64,000 bases of DNA from UBA2784 sp964494625 (GCA_964494625.1 CAZBRT010000001.1:868001-932000); one strand, 5' to 3'. Positions 44,236 through 52,500 are shown, counted from the stretch's first letter. Made by a program: numbers and translations. Notes: a model not told the origin generated them from the letters alone.

Positions 44236-44700
44236 ATGATGCGACCGAACAACCAGCACCAGGGTAATTTCAAGCGCGGCCGTGGCCGTGGCCGCAATCC
44301 GGGCGGTAGCGGAGGTGGTGGTGGTGGTGGTGGTGGTGGTGGCCACAAGGGCCAGAACCTGCTTCACCGGTCGTTTGAATCCACCGGCCCCGAAGTCAAG
44401 ATCCGCGGCACGGCCCAGCAGATCTACGAACGTTATCAGCAATATGCGCGAGACGCCGCTTCGGCGGGCGACCGCATCGCTGCCGAGAACCTGTTGCAGC
44501 ACGCCGAGCACTATTACCGCATCTATGCGGCTGCGCTGGCGAGTTCACCCCAGCAGACCCGGCCGCAGGGCCAGGGCGGTCAGGCGCAGCAAGGCAACGA
44601 CCAGCCGGTGGTGGTTGAGACGTCAGGCGCCGTGCCGCATGACGGCGGCAACGGCTCAGACGATGCGGGCAGCAGCGATGGTGACGCCGAACGCGGCTGA
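44236..44700 (+). CDS. DUF4167 domain protein with poly-glycine tract
   Basis: 154 residues from MMRPNNQHQG. A basic, Arg/Gly-rich N-terminus (FKRGRGRGRNPGG) with a run of eleven glycines leads to the conserved DUF4167 helical core HRSFESTGPEVKIRGTAQQIYERYQQYARDAASAGDRIAAENLLQHAEHYYRI, followed by a Gln/Gly/Asp-rich tail. Common beside prfA-prmC in alphaproteobacteria; the RG-rich start suggests RNA binding. The glycine run is coded by nine GGT in a row (44314-44340). An inverted repeat starts 17 bases past the stop. Confidence 0.9.
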   Translation: MMRPNNQHQGNFKRGRGRGRNPGGSGGGGGGGGGGGHKGQNLLHRSFESTGPEVKIRGTAQQIYERYQQYARDAASAGDRIAAENLLQHAEHYYRIYAAALASSPQQTRPQGQGGQAQQGNDQPVVVETSGAVPHDGGNGSDDAGSSDGDAERG

Positions 44701-44726
44701 CCTATTTCGGTGGACCTATTTCGGTG
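44699..44726. repeat. Tandem 14-base duplication next to inverted repeat copy 1
   Basis: GACCTATTTCGGTG occurs twice in a row, at 44699-44712 and 44713-44726. The first copy starts in the DUF4167 stop codon, the second forms the outer part of the inverted repeat's left arm. It looks like a slippage or insertion scar, absent from copy 2 at 62970. Confidence 0.75.
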
Positions 44727-44770
44727 ACAGTGCACTTAACTTTCCGGGATAAGTGCACTGTCACCGAAAT
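44718..44770. repeat. Perfect 21-base inverted repeat element, copy 1
   Basis: Two perfect 21-base arms (44718-44738 and 44750-44770) separated by 11 bases, containing GGTGACAGTGCACT and its complement. The hairpin is very stable and lies between the convergent DUF4167 and pheT genes, so it can stop both messages. The same 18-base stem occurs at 62970-63019. It looks like a mobile palindromic element reused as a terminator. No transposase is nearby. Confidence 0.85.
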
Positions 44771-44779
44771 TGTTTCCGC

Positions 44780-47176
44780 TTACGCGCGCAATACGGCTCC
44801 GGTTGCCTTGGCAACAGACGCCACGATCTTTTGCGCCTCGGCGTCGATCTCGGCATCGGTCAGTGTTTTCGTGACCGGCTGAAGGCGCACGGCGATGGCA
44901 ACAGACTTCTTGCCGTCCTCCACACCCTTGCCCTGATAGACATCAAACACGCTGACGCGTTCGATCAGCTCTTTCGATGCGCCCTGTGCTGCGCGCACGA
45001 TGTCGGCGGCGGTCACGCTCAGGGGAACCACAAAGGCAAAGTCGCGCTCGACCGCCGGGAAGTCCGACTTCACCAAAGGCGGCTTGGTGCGCGTCGCCTT
45101 GAGCTTGGCGATCGGCAGCGCATCGAGAAAGACTTCGAAGGCGGCAACCGGCATCCTGATGTCGAAGGCTTCAAGCACCCTGGGATGCAATTCGCCAAAT
45201 CGTGCAATCAGCGTCTTGGGACCAAGACGCAGCACGCCCGAGCGGCCCGGGTGCCAGGTGCCCGGTGCCTCTGCGGCGATCTGCAACGCGCCAACCGGCA
45301 CGCCGAGCGCTTCCAGAAGGCCCAGCACATCAGCCTTGGCCGTGAACACGTCGGGTGGTGCCATCTTGCCCGCCCAATGGCGCGATCCTGTGCCGCTGCG
45401 CAGGCCGGCTGCCACCATCAGTTGGTCGCCCGGCGTTGCGGACGCATATTGCGGCCCCACCTCGAACAAGGCGTTGTCGGCAAATCCGCGCGCAGCATTG
45501 CGCGCGACGGCATCCAGGAGCGAGGGAATGATGCTGGGACGCATTGCATCCAGATCGGCCGAGATCGGATTTTCGAGTGCCAGCGACGGGGCGCCGCCAA
45601 AAAGCGTCGCGTGCGCCGAGGGGATAAAGGAATAGGTGATGCACTCGGCAAGGCCACGCCCGGCAAGCGCACGGCGGGCATCGCGCAGGCGGCGCTGCTC
45701 GCGCGACAAGGCAGGCCGCGTCACCGCCGTCTCGCGCGGCAGGGCCTCGGACGGAATGCGGTCAAGGCCGTAGAGGCGCGCGATTTCTTCCACAAGATCG
45801 GCGGCCCCGTGAATGTCGGGACGCCATGATGGCGGCGTTATCGTAAAGGGCATCGCGCCCGTGATCGTGCAGCCGATATCGCCAAGCAGACGCAGCGTTT
45901 CGGCGACCGGCACATCAAGGCCAGCAAGTTTTCTCACCAAGGCGGGATCAAAGCTGATTTCGCGCCGCCATTCAGGCACGTCGCCTGCAATCACCACATC
46001 GGACGCCTCGCCACCGCACCATTCGATGATGAGGCGCGTCGCGAGCTCCAGACCGGCAAGACAGAATTCGGGATCAACGCCACGCTCGAAGCGGTAGCGC
46101 GCATCGGAATTGATGGCGAGCTTGCGGCCTGCCTCGGCAATGCGCTTGGGATCAAAGAGGGCAGCCTCGATGAAGACATCGGTTGTTTTGTCCGTGCAAC
46201 CGGTCTCAAGCCCGCCCATGACGCCCGCAATGCCGCGCGCCGCCTTGCCATCAGCAATCACGATGATTGACGGATCCAGCGCATAGGTCTTGCCGTCAAG
46301 GCCGACAAGGCTTTCGCCGGGTGCGGCCATGCGCGCGCAGAGATCACCGACAAGCATTCCCGCATCAAACACGTGCAAAGGCCGCGCGTATTCAAGCGAG
46401 ACAAGGTTGGTCACATCGACCAGTGCCGAAATCGGGCGAAGGCCGACAGCCTTCAGCCGTGCCTGTACCCAGTCGGGGCTCGGGCCATTCTTCACGCCGC
46501 GCACCAAGCGGCCGGCAAACATCGGGCAGGCTTGCTTCTGCGCGTCATCGAACACAAGAGCCGTCTTGACGGGCGAGGGGAACTTGCCCTTCACGGCTTC
46601 GATGGTGCGCGTCTTCACGCTGCCCAGACCGGCCGCCGCCAGATCACGCGCAATGCCTGCAACGCCGTTGCAATCGCCGCGGTTGGGCGTGATCGCGATG
46701 TCGATCACCTTGTCGTCCAGACCGAGCACCGTGGCGATGGGCGTGCCGATGGGGGCATCCGTTGTGAGTTCGATGATGCCGTCATGGTCATCGCCCAGCA
46801 TCAATTCCCGCGACGAGCACAGCATGCCGTTCGAGACGACGCCGCGGATCGCGCCTGCCTTCAAAACCATGCCCGAGGCCGGGATGGTTGCGCCGACAGG
46901 CGCGAATACGCCGATGAGCCCCGCGCGTGCATTGGGTGCGCCGCAGACGACTTCGATCTCGCCGTCCTTGGTGGCGACGCGGCAGACCTGCAGCTTGTCG
47001 GCATTGGGATGACGCGATGCCGTCAGCACTTTGGCAACCGTGAAGGCGGCAAGCGCCTTGGCGCGATCCTCGACGCTTTCAACTTCAAGCCCGATGCGGG
47101 TCAGGGTCGAAAGAATGTCATCAAGCGAAGCATCCGTTTCCAGATGTTCTTTGAGCCATGAGAGCGTGAATTTCAT
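44780..47176 (-). CDS. pheT: Phenylalanine-tRNA ligase beta subunit
   Basis: 798 residues from MKFTLSWLKE, rather than the longer frame that runs back into pheS. Domains in order: tRNA-binding OB (AFTVAKVLTASRHPNADKLQVCRV), B3/B4 editing, B5, synthetase core, and FDX anticodon-binding at the end (SDFPAVERDFAFVVPLSVTAADIV). Edits mischarged tyrosine. The 4-base overlap with pheS gives strict coupling. It is convergent to DUF4167 with an inverted repeat between. Confidence 0.97.
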   Translation of the reverse strand: MKFTLSWLKEHLETDASLDDILSTLTRIGLEVESVEDRAKALAAFTVAKVLTASRHPNADKLQVCRVATKDGEIEVVCGAPNARAGLIGVFAPVGATIPASGMVLKAGAIRGVVSNGMLCSSRELMLGDDHDGIIELTTDAPIGTPIATVLGLDDKVIDIAITPNRGDCNGVAGIARDLAAAGLGSVKTRTIEAVKGKFPSPVKTALVFDDAQKQACPMFAGRLVRGVKNGPSPDWVQARLKAVGLRPISALVDVTNLVSLEYARPLHVFDAGMLVGDLCARMAAPGESLVGLDGKTYALDPSIIVIADGKAARGIAGVMGGLETGCTDKTTDVFIEAALFDPKRIAEAGRKLAINSDARYRFERGVDPEFCLAGLELATRLIIEWCGGEASDVVIAGDVPEWRREISFDPALVRKLAGLDVPVAETLRLLGDIGCTITGAMPFTITPPSWRPDIHGAADLVEEIARLYGLDRIPSEALPRETAVTRPALSREQRRLRDARRALAGRGLAECITYSFIPSAHATLFGGAPSLALENPISADLDAMRPSIIPSLLDAVARNAARGFADNALFEVGPQYASATPGDQLMVAAGLRSGTGSRHWAGKMAPPDVFTAKADVLGLLEALGVPVGALQIAAEAPGTWHPGRSGVLRLGPKTLIARFGELHPRVLEAFDIRMPVAAFEVFLDALPIAKLKATRTKPPLVKSDFPAVERDFAFVVPLSVTAADIVRAAQGASKELIERVSVFDVYQGKGVEDGKKSVAIAVRLQPVTKTLTDAEIDAEAQKIVASVAKATGAVLRA

Positions 47177-48261
47177 CGTGTCAGCCCTCCGGCAAGCGAA
47201 GGCTGCTCGAGGAGCGAAAAGCCATAATGCTTCAGCCAGCGCAAATCGCTGTCGAAGAAGGCGCGCAGGTCCGGCATGCCGTATTTCAGCATCGCCAGGC
47301 GATCCACGCCGCAACCAAAGGCGAAGCCCTGATAGCGCGCGGGATCAAGCCCGCAATTGGCGATCACTTTGGGATGCACCATGCCGCAGCCCAATATCTC
47401 CAGCCAGTCACTGCCCTGGCCGAACTTCACCTCGTTGCCCGAACGGTCGCACTGGATGTCCACTTCGGCCGAAGGTTCGGTGAAGGGGAAGTGCGAGGCG
47501 CGGAAGCGCATGGTGACGGATTTCACTTCGAAGAACGCCTTGCAGAATTCCTCCAGCGTCCATTTGAGGTGACCCATATGGGTCCTTTCGTCGATGACGA
47601 GGCCCTCGACCTGATGGAACATGGGCGTATGCGTCTGGTCGCTGTCGCTGCGATAGGTGCGGCCCGTCACGATGATGCGGTAAGGCGGCTTGTTTGCGAG
47701 CATATGGCGGATCTGCACGGCGCTGGTGTGCGTGCGCAGTACATGGCGCACGCCGTTGGCGTCGGGTCGCATGTAGAACGTGTCGTGCATCTGGCGCGCG
47801 GGATGTTCCGGCGGGATGTTGAGCTTGGTGAAATTGTAGTCGTCGAGCTCGATGTCCGGGCCATCCGCCAGCTGGAAGCCCATGTCGGCGAAGATCGCGA
47901 TGATCTCGTCCGTCACCTGGCCCACGGGATGAAGGCGGCCTGATGCAGGATCCACCGGCTCCGTGCGCACGGGAAGCGTGATGTCCACACGCTCGGTCTC
48001 AAGGCGGTGCTGCAGGATGGCCGCGGCGAAGGCATTCTTCTTGTCGGCAATCGCTGCAGTCACACGGTCTTTGAGGCCGTTGATGAGCGGTCCCTTGGCC
48101 TTGCGGGCATCGGCATCCATGGCGCCGAGCGTTTTCAGGAGTTCGCTGACAGCACCCTTTTTTCCGAGTGCGGCCACGCGCACGGCTTCAAGGGCGCCAT
48201 CATCCGCAGATGCGGCGATGGCCCCCATGAGGTCGCGCTCGAGATTGTCAATGTCGGTCAT
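47173..48261 (-). CDS. pheS: Phenylalanine-tRNA ligase alpha subunit
   Basis: 362 residues, normal for the bacterial type. N-terminal coiled coil, then class II synthetase motifs: HTSAVQIRHML, VTGRTYRSDSDQTHTPMFHQVEGLVID (motif 2), FPFTEPSAEVDIQC and GFAFGCGVDRLAMLKYGMPDLR (motif 3). It is 100 bases after rplT with a long hairpin between and overlaps pheT by 4 bases (ATGA). Confidence 0.97.
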   Translation of the reverse strand: MTDIDNLERDLMGAIAASADDGALEAVRVAALGKKGAVSELLKTLGAMDADARKAKGPLINGLKDRVTAAIADKKNAFAAAILQHRLETERVDITLPVRTEPVDPASGRLHPVGQVTDEIIAIFADMGFQLADGPDIELDDYNFTKLNIPPEHPARQMHDTFYMRPDANGVRHVLRTHTSAVQIRHMLANKPPYRIIVTGRTYRSDSDQTHTPMFHQVEGLVIDERTHMGHLKWTLEEFCKAFFEVKSVTMRFRASHFPFTEPSAEVDIQCDRSGNEVKFGQGSDWLEILGCGMVHPKVIANCGLDPARYQGFAFGCGVDRLAMLKYGMPDLRAFFDSDLRWLKHYGFSLLEQPSLAGGLTR

Positions 48262-48305
48262 TTCGCATCATCCAGGCATCTGGCGGGCGGCATGAAGGGC
48301 TGGCG

Positions 48306-48329
48306 CGCACGGTGCCTCAGCACCGTGCG
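48306..48329 (-). terminator. Ten-pair hairpin between rplT and pheS
   Basis: CGCACGGTGC, a 4-base loop and GCACCGTGCG form a perfect ten-pair stem in the 100-base rplT-pheS gap. No T run follows on the minus strand, so it is not a canonical intrinsic terminator; it could be a partial attenuator or a processing site that sets the ratio of ribosomal protein and synthetase mRNA. Confidence 0.45.
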
Positions 48330-48361
48330 AGCGGTCCCCGCCATCAAACCCGGCGAAAACG

Positions 48362-48724
48362 TCAGGCCGCCTTGAGCTGCGCCTTTGCCTGGTCAACGAG
48401 GACCTTGAAGGCCTCAGGCTCGTGAATGGCGAGATCGGACAGGATTTTCCGGTCAACCTCGACACCCGCCTTGCTGAGGCCGTCGATAAATCGGCCATAG
48501 GTCAGCCCGTGCGCGCGGACACCGGCGTTGATGCGCTGGATCCAGAGCGCGCGGAAATTGCGCTTGCGCAGCTTGCGGCCGATGTAGGCGTGCTGGCCGG
48601 CCCGGTCCACCGACTGCTTGGCGACCCGGATCGTGCTCTTGCGGCGGCCGGAAAAGCCTTTCGCGGCTTTCAGGACTTTCTTGTGGCGGGCCTTGACTGT
48701 CGTCCCGCGTTTGACGCGTGCCAT
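48362..48724 (-). CDS. rplT: 50S ribosomal protein L20
   Basis: 120 residues, standard. Early 50S assembly protein. Family start MARVKRGTTVKARHKKVLKAAKGFSGRRKST and end region GLSKAGVEVDRKILSDLAIHEPEAFKVLVD are evident. L20 represses translation of its own operon in other bacteria. It follows rpmI by 13 bases and precedes pheST, the classical order, though infC is not adjacent. Confidence 0.97.
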   Translation of the reverse strand: MARVKRGTTVKARHKKVLKAAKGFSGRRKSTIRVAKQSVDRAGQHAYIGRKLRKRNFRALWIQRINAGVRAHGLTYGRFIDGLSKAGVEVDRKILSDLAIHEPEAFKVLVDQAKAQLKAA

Positions 48725-48737
48725 ATGATGTCCCTCC

Positions 48738-48935
48738 TCAACCGTTCGGCAGCCAGCGCTTCACGCGCTTGGTCTCAGCTTCCGACAGCACGCTTGTGCC
48801 GCGGTTCTCGCGGATATATTTCGACGAGTGGCTGATGAGACGGTGACGCTTGCCGGCGACACCTGCCTTGATTTTTCCGCTCGCCGTGATTTTGAAGCGC
48901 TTTTTGGCGCCACTCTTCGTCTTGATCTTGGGCAT
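48738..48935 (-). CDS. rpmI: 50S ribosomal protein L35
   Basis: 65 residues from MPKIKTKSGAKKRFK, preceded by a strong GGAGGAG ribosome binding site; the longer frame upstream is leader. A small basic 50S protein. Ends with LSEAETKRVKRWLPNG. First gene of an rpmI-rplT unit with pheST after it. The leader of about 95 bases has a hairpin just before the ribosome binding site. Confidence 0.97.
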   Translation of the reverse strand: MPKIKTKSGAKKRFKITASGKIKAGVAGKRHRLISHSSKYIRENRGTSVLSEAETKRVKRWLPNG

Positions 48936-48953
48936 TTTGCTCCTCCGGGATGA

Positions 48954-48972
48954 GGGACCAGACAGAGGTCCC
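48954..48972 (-). promoter_or_regulatory. Leader hairpin upstream of rpmI
   Basis: GGGACC-(7)-GGTCCC in the mRNA sense, ending about 7 bases before the GGAGGAG ribosome binding site. Such a hairpin could expose or hide the site, as L20 binding does in other bacteria. I cannot match it to a known L20 leader, so regulation is an inference. Confidence 0.4.
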
Positions 48973-49036
48973 GTCGGGCATTGTGGGCCGCCACGGCATG
49001 CCCTTTCAGGCCGGGCCGCCCCACAAAAGAGCGCGC

Positions 49037-49065
49037 GGTTTAGCCGAATGGGCGTCGGCACGCAA
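49037..49065 (-). promoter_or_regulatory. Candidate rpmI-rplT promoter
   Basis: TTGCGT (49065-49060), 17 bases, and TAAACC (49042-49037) on the minus strand, about 95 bases before the rpmI start. Spacing is ideal, boxes are moderate. It would place the leader hairpin inside the mRNA. Confidence 0.4.
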
Positions 49066-49085
49066 GATTTTGCCGTTTAGGCCCG

Positions 49086-49967
49086 TTAACCCCGGAAACG
49101 GGGGGTGGGAAGCCCCCTAACCCCAAGGCCCGTCACGGCAAAAATGCCGCCGGAACGGGGAAAACGGGCAAGCGCTGCCGCCTCCAACCCGATCCGGGCC
49201 GAGGTCACGAACAGGATGTCGAGATCCGCGCCGCCAAAGCAGCAGCTGGTGGGCTGGGGCGCCGGAATCGGGATATGCGCCAGGATGCGGCCATCGGGCG
49301 CGTAATGGGTGATCCGCCCGCCACCCCATTCGGCGCTGAACACGCTGTCGTCGGCGGCGACACAGAGACCGTCGGGAAAGTGCCCCTCCGGCGTTTGTGC
49401 GAATATTCTGCGCGCGCCCGGTGTGCCGCTTGTCGCATCGAATGCCATCGCATGGATCGTGCGCCCGGCGCTGTCGGTAAAGAACATGGCGCGGTTGTCG
49501 CGCGTCCAGCCAAGGCCGTTGGTGATCACAAAGCCGAACGCAAAGCGCGTCACCGAGAGATCGGGATCGAGGCGGAAGAGATCACCGGTGGCGTGCGTCT
49601 CGCCATCATCCATCGTGCCCGCCCAGAAGCGGCCAGCCGCATCGACCTTTCCATCGTTGAAGCGGTTGTGCGGATTTGCTGCGTCGGGATCGGCAATCGG
49701 TGTCACAGCGACATTTGCCGGATCAACAAAGGCAAAGCCGGTTTTCAATGCGGCAACAAGACCACCGCTTTCGCGCAAAGCGATGGTACCGACCGCAGAG
49801 GGCATGGGCCAGGTTTCAAGCACGCGGCCCGGCCAGCTGAGCGCATGGATGGCGGGCGCCTTGATGTCCACAAAGAAGAGGCGCTGCGTGCGTTCGCACC
49901 AGAGGGGCCCTTCGCCCAATGAAGCATCCACATCGGCGATGCAGGTGACGCTGAGGCTCATGTCCAT
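49086..49967 (-). CDS. SMP-30/gluconolactonase family sugar lactonase
   Basis: 293 residues from MDMSLSVTCI (MSLS at 49961 also possible). Six-bladed propeller lactonase with metal ligands Glu in LGEGPLWCERTQRLFFVDI, Asn in NRFNDGKVDAAGRFWAGTMDD, Asn in VITNGLGWTRDN and Asp in HFPDGLCVAADDSV. Hydrolyses sugar lactones. It overlaps the SDR gene by 10 bases; a dehydrogenase plus a lactonase implies oxidation of an aldose such as xylose, arabinose or galactose to an aldonate. Confidence 0.9.
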   Translation of the reverse strand: MDMSLSVTCIADVDASLGEGPLWCERTQRLFFVDIKAPAIHALSWPGRVLETWPMPSAVGTIALRESGGLVAALKTGFAFVDPANVAVTPIADPDAANPHNRFNDGKVDAAGRFWAGTMDDGETHATGDLFRLDPDLSVTRFAFGFVITNGLGWTRDNRAMFFTDSAGRTIHAMAFDATSGTPGARRIFAQTPEGHFPDGLCVAADDSVFSAEWGGGRITHYAPDGRILAHIPIPAPQPTSCCFGGADLDILFVTSARIGLEAAALARFPRSGGIFAVTGLGVRGLPTPRFRG

Positions 49968-50722
49968 CCGCCATCGACGATGAAACTCTGCGCCGTGATG
50001 AGGCGGCTGTCGTCGGCGGCCAGAAACATCACCATGCGCGCGATGTCGGCCGGATGGAGTTTTTCCTTGAGGCACTGGTTTTTCATGATCTCGGCTTCGC
50101 CTTCTGCGGTCACCCATTTTTCCAGCTGACGCTCGGTCATCACCCAGCCGGGCACGACACAATTGACGCGGATATTGTGCTCACCGAGATCGCGGGCCAA
50201 TGCGCGCGTCAGGCCTTCGACGGCGGCCTTGGCTGCGAGGTAAAGCGGCATGCCCGGCACTTTCAGGTGCCAGCTGGTCGAGCCGAGATTGATGATCACG
50301 CCTGCCTTTGCCGCTTTCATCGCTGGCAGGACGGCCTGGGCCGCAAAGAACTGGTGGCGCAGATTGACGGCGATGCGCTCGTCAAAATATGCGGGCGTCA
50401 CGCTTTCAATCGCATGGCGGTCATCGTGGCCTGCGTTGTTCACAAGCACTTGGGCAGGCCCGTGCGCGCGCTCCATTGTGGCGAGGGCGTTCTTGAGCGC
50501 GGTGATGTCTGTCAGGTCCGCGTGGGCAAAGGAAACGCTGAAGCCTTCACCTGAAAGCCGCGCGGCCAGCTTGTTTCCCGCGCCTGCATCGATGTCGATG
50601 AAACCGGTCTTTGCGCCCTGCCGCGCAAAATGCTCGACGATCGACGCGCCGATGCCGCTGGCGCCGCCGGTGACGACAACGGATCTTCCGGCAAGGCTGG
50701 GATAGGCGGCAAAGCGGTTCAT
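49958..50722 (-). CDS. SDR oxidoreductase, probable aldose 1-dehydrogenase
   Basis: 254 residues. Rossmann motif TGGASGIG (residues 19-26), NNAG, and YLAAK active site with the normal Tyr and Lys. The end DDSRLITAQSFIVDGGWT and the region LRHQFFAAQAV recall sugar dehydrogenases like Caulobacter D-xylose dehydrogenase XylB. It makes sense with the lactonase next door. Substrate not proven. Confidence 0.85.
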   Translation of the reverse strand: MNRFAAYPSLAGRSVVVTGGASGIGASIVEHFARQGAKTGFIDIDAGAGNKLAARLSGEGFSVSFAHADLTDITALKNALATMERAHGPAQVLVNNAGHDDRHAIESVTPAYFDERIAVNLRHQFFAAQAVLPAMKAAKAGVIINLGSTSWHLKVPGMPLYLAAKAAVEGLTRALARDLGEHNIRVNCVVPGWVMTERQLEKWVTAEGEAEIMKNQCLKEKLHPADIARMVMFLAADDSRLITAQSFIVDGGWT

Positions 50723-50798
50723 CGTGCGGGTCCGTTGATGGGTGTCGCCGGACTATGGGAGCGCGCGTGATCGGGTGCAAGGCGGGGCCTATATCTTC

Positions 50799-50948
50799 GC
50801 TCTCCCCGGGCTTGCGCGGGGAGAGCAGAGATTTGCCCTCGCAAATTTCGTGAGGGGGCGTTCAAAAGGCATTGCGGAACAAGGCACCTCACCCGGGCCG
50901 CAAGTGCGTCCCCTTGCGCTCCGCTCACTCCCCATTTGAAGCATGGGG
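50799..50948. repeat. RIME/REP-like intergenic repeat region
   Basis: GCTCTCCCC at 50799-50807 pairs with GGGGAGAGC at 50818-50826, then a second stem CCCCAT-(7)-ATGGGG at 50930-50948. The pattern CTCTCCCC...GTGAGGGGGCG...CTCACCC is typical of dispersed intergenic repeats in Hyphomicrobiales-like genomes. It fills most of the gap between the divergent SDR and Ada/AlkA genes. Confidence 0.6.
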
Positions 50949-50970
50949 CGAGGGAAGGGGCCAAAGGACC

Positions 50971-52500
50971 ATGTCCGAAAATGGCGAGCGCGGCGGCAAT
51001 GGCTGCGCTAATGTCCGCGTCATGACACACGCCTTGGCTACCAAACTTGATTCGACGCGCTGCTATGAGGCGCTGAAAGCGCGCGACCGCCGCTTTGATG
51101 GCGCGTTCTTTGTGGGCGTGCGCTCGACGGGCGTCTATTGCCGCCCGGTCTGTGCGGCACGCCTGCCGCGCCGCATGGTCTGCACATTTCACGCGTCGGC
51201 CGCGTCAGCAGAGGAAGCGGGGTTTCGCCCCTGCCTGCGCTGCCGCCCCGAGCGCGCGCCCGGCCATGCCGCCTGTGACCGGATGGACGTATTGGCGCGG
51301 CGCGCCATCGCACTCATTGAGCATGGCGAAGGCGATGTCGTGCGCCTCTCCTCCCGGCTTGGCGTGACCGACCGCCACATGCGCCGCGTCACGCTCAACG
51401 CGTTCGGCGCATCGCCGGTGGAATTGATGCAGACACGGCGACTTCTGGCGGCCAAGGAACTTTTGACTGACACGCACATGCCGGTCACCGAGATCGCTTT
51501 TGCGTCGGGCTTTGAGAGTCTCCGCCGCTTCAACAGCCTGTTCCGTGCGCGCTATCGCATGCCGCCCACGCAGTTGCGCCGCCAGGCAGTTCAGCGCGGT
51601 GATGCCGCGTCCGGGCATTCCTTCCGGATCGCGACGCGTCCGCCTTATGACGCGGCGGCGATCTTTGCCTATCTGGCCGCGCGCGCATGCCCCTTGATCG
51701 AGGATGCGGGGCCATCGCATTACCGCCGCACACTGCAGCTTGATGGCGCGAACGGACTTGTTGCCGTCGCGCGGGACGACAACGCCAATCTGCTGCATGT
51801 CACGCTTTCGCCGGGCCTTGCGCGGGTTGCGCCAAAAGTCCTGGCGCTGGTGCGTCAGGTCTTTGACACAGGCGCCAATGGCGCGGCCATCGATGAAAGC
51901 CTGTCGCTCCACAAATCGCTGAAGCGCGATGTGGTGAAACGTCCGGGCATCCGCGTTGCGGGCGCATTTGACGGATTTGAACTTGCGCTCAAGACCGTGC
52001 TTGGCCAGCAGGTGAGCATGAAGGCTGCCCGCACACTGATGGCACGACTTGCCGAACGCTTCGGCACCCGGCTTGCCGGGGTGGATGATGCTGCATCGCT
52101 GCTTTATCTCACGCCGGATGCGGAGCGCCTTGCCGCCGTTTCGCCACGCGAGATTGCAGCCATCGGGCTTACTTCCGCGCGTGCCCGGACGATTGCAGCC
52201 CTTGCCGGGGCCGTGGCATCAGGCGCGCTCGACATCTCGCCCTGTGCTGATCCTGCCGAGACGCGCGCCACCCTGATGGCATTGCCCGGCATTGGTGCCT
52301 GGACGGCTGACTATATCCTGATGCGCGGGCTCTCCTGGCCGGACGCGTGCCCCGCATCCGACCTTTGGCTGAAACGCGCATTTTGCACGACAAGCGATGC
52401 ACGCGCAGAAGAAGCGGCGCTGGCATTCAGCCCGTGGCGTGCCTATGCCGCCATCCGCCTGTGGACCATGGCTCCAGAAAAACCGGAAGAACGCGCATGA
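50971..52500 (+). CDS. alkA: Ada/AlkA fusion: methyl-phosphotriester sensor, AraC and 3-methyladenine glycosylase
   Basis: 509 residues from 50971; an ATG at 51022 without a ribosome binding site is the alternative. Three parts: an Ada-type zinc domain (GVYCRPVCAARLPRR, then FRPCLRCRPE) whose Cys takes methyl from phosphotriesters, an AraC helix-turn-helix pair (LSSRLGVTDRHMRRV; VTEIAFASGFESLRRFNSLFR), and an AlkA glycosylase with HhH motif LPGIGAWTADYI and catalytic Asp in CPASDLWLKRAF. It senses alkylation, switches on repair and removes 3-methyladenine. The stop overlaps the ogt ATG. Confidence 0.94.
   Translation: MSENGERGGNGCANVRVMTHALATKLDSTRCYEALKARDRRFDGAFFVGVRSTGVYCRPVCAARLPRRMVCTFHASAASAEEAGFRPCLRCRPERAPGHAACDRMDVLARRAIALIEHGEGDVVRLSSRLGVTDRHMRRVTLNAFGASPVELMQTRRLLAAKELLTDTHMPVTEIAFASGFESLRRFNSLFRARYRMPPTQLRRQAVQRGDAASGHSFRIATRPPYDAAAIFAYLAARACPLIEDAGPSHYRRTLQLDGANGLVAVARDDNANLLHVTLSPGLARVAPKVLALVRQVFDTGANGAAIDESLSLHKSLKRDVVKRPGIRVAGAFDGFELALKTVLGQQVSMKAARTLMARLAERFGTRLAGVDDAASLLYLTPDAERLAAVSPREIAAIGLTSARARTIAALAGAVASGALDISPCADPAETRATLMALPGIGAWTADYILMRGLSWPDACPASDLWLKRAFCTTSDARAEEAALAFSPWRAYAAIRLWTMAPEKPEERA

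Noticed and set aside
48258..48344. PheM-like leader peptide for attenuation of pheST
   Set aside because: Only one Phe codon, no ribosome binding site and no T run after the hairpin; kept only as a weak coupling observation.
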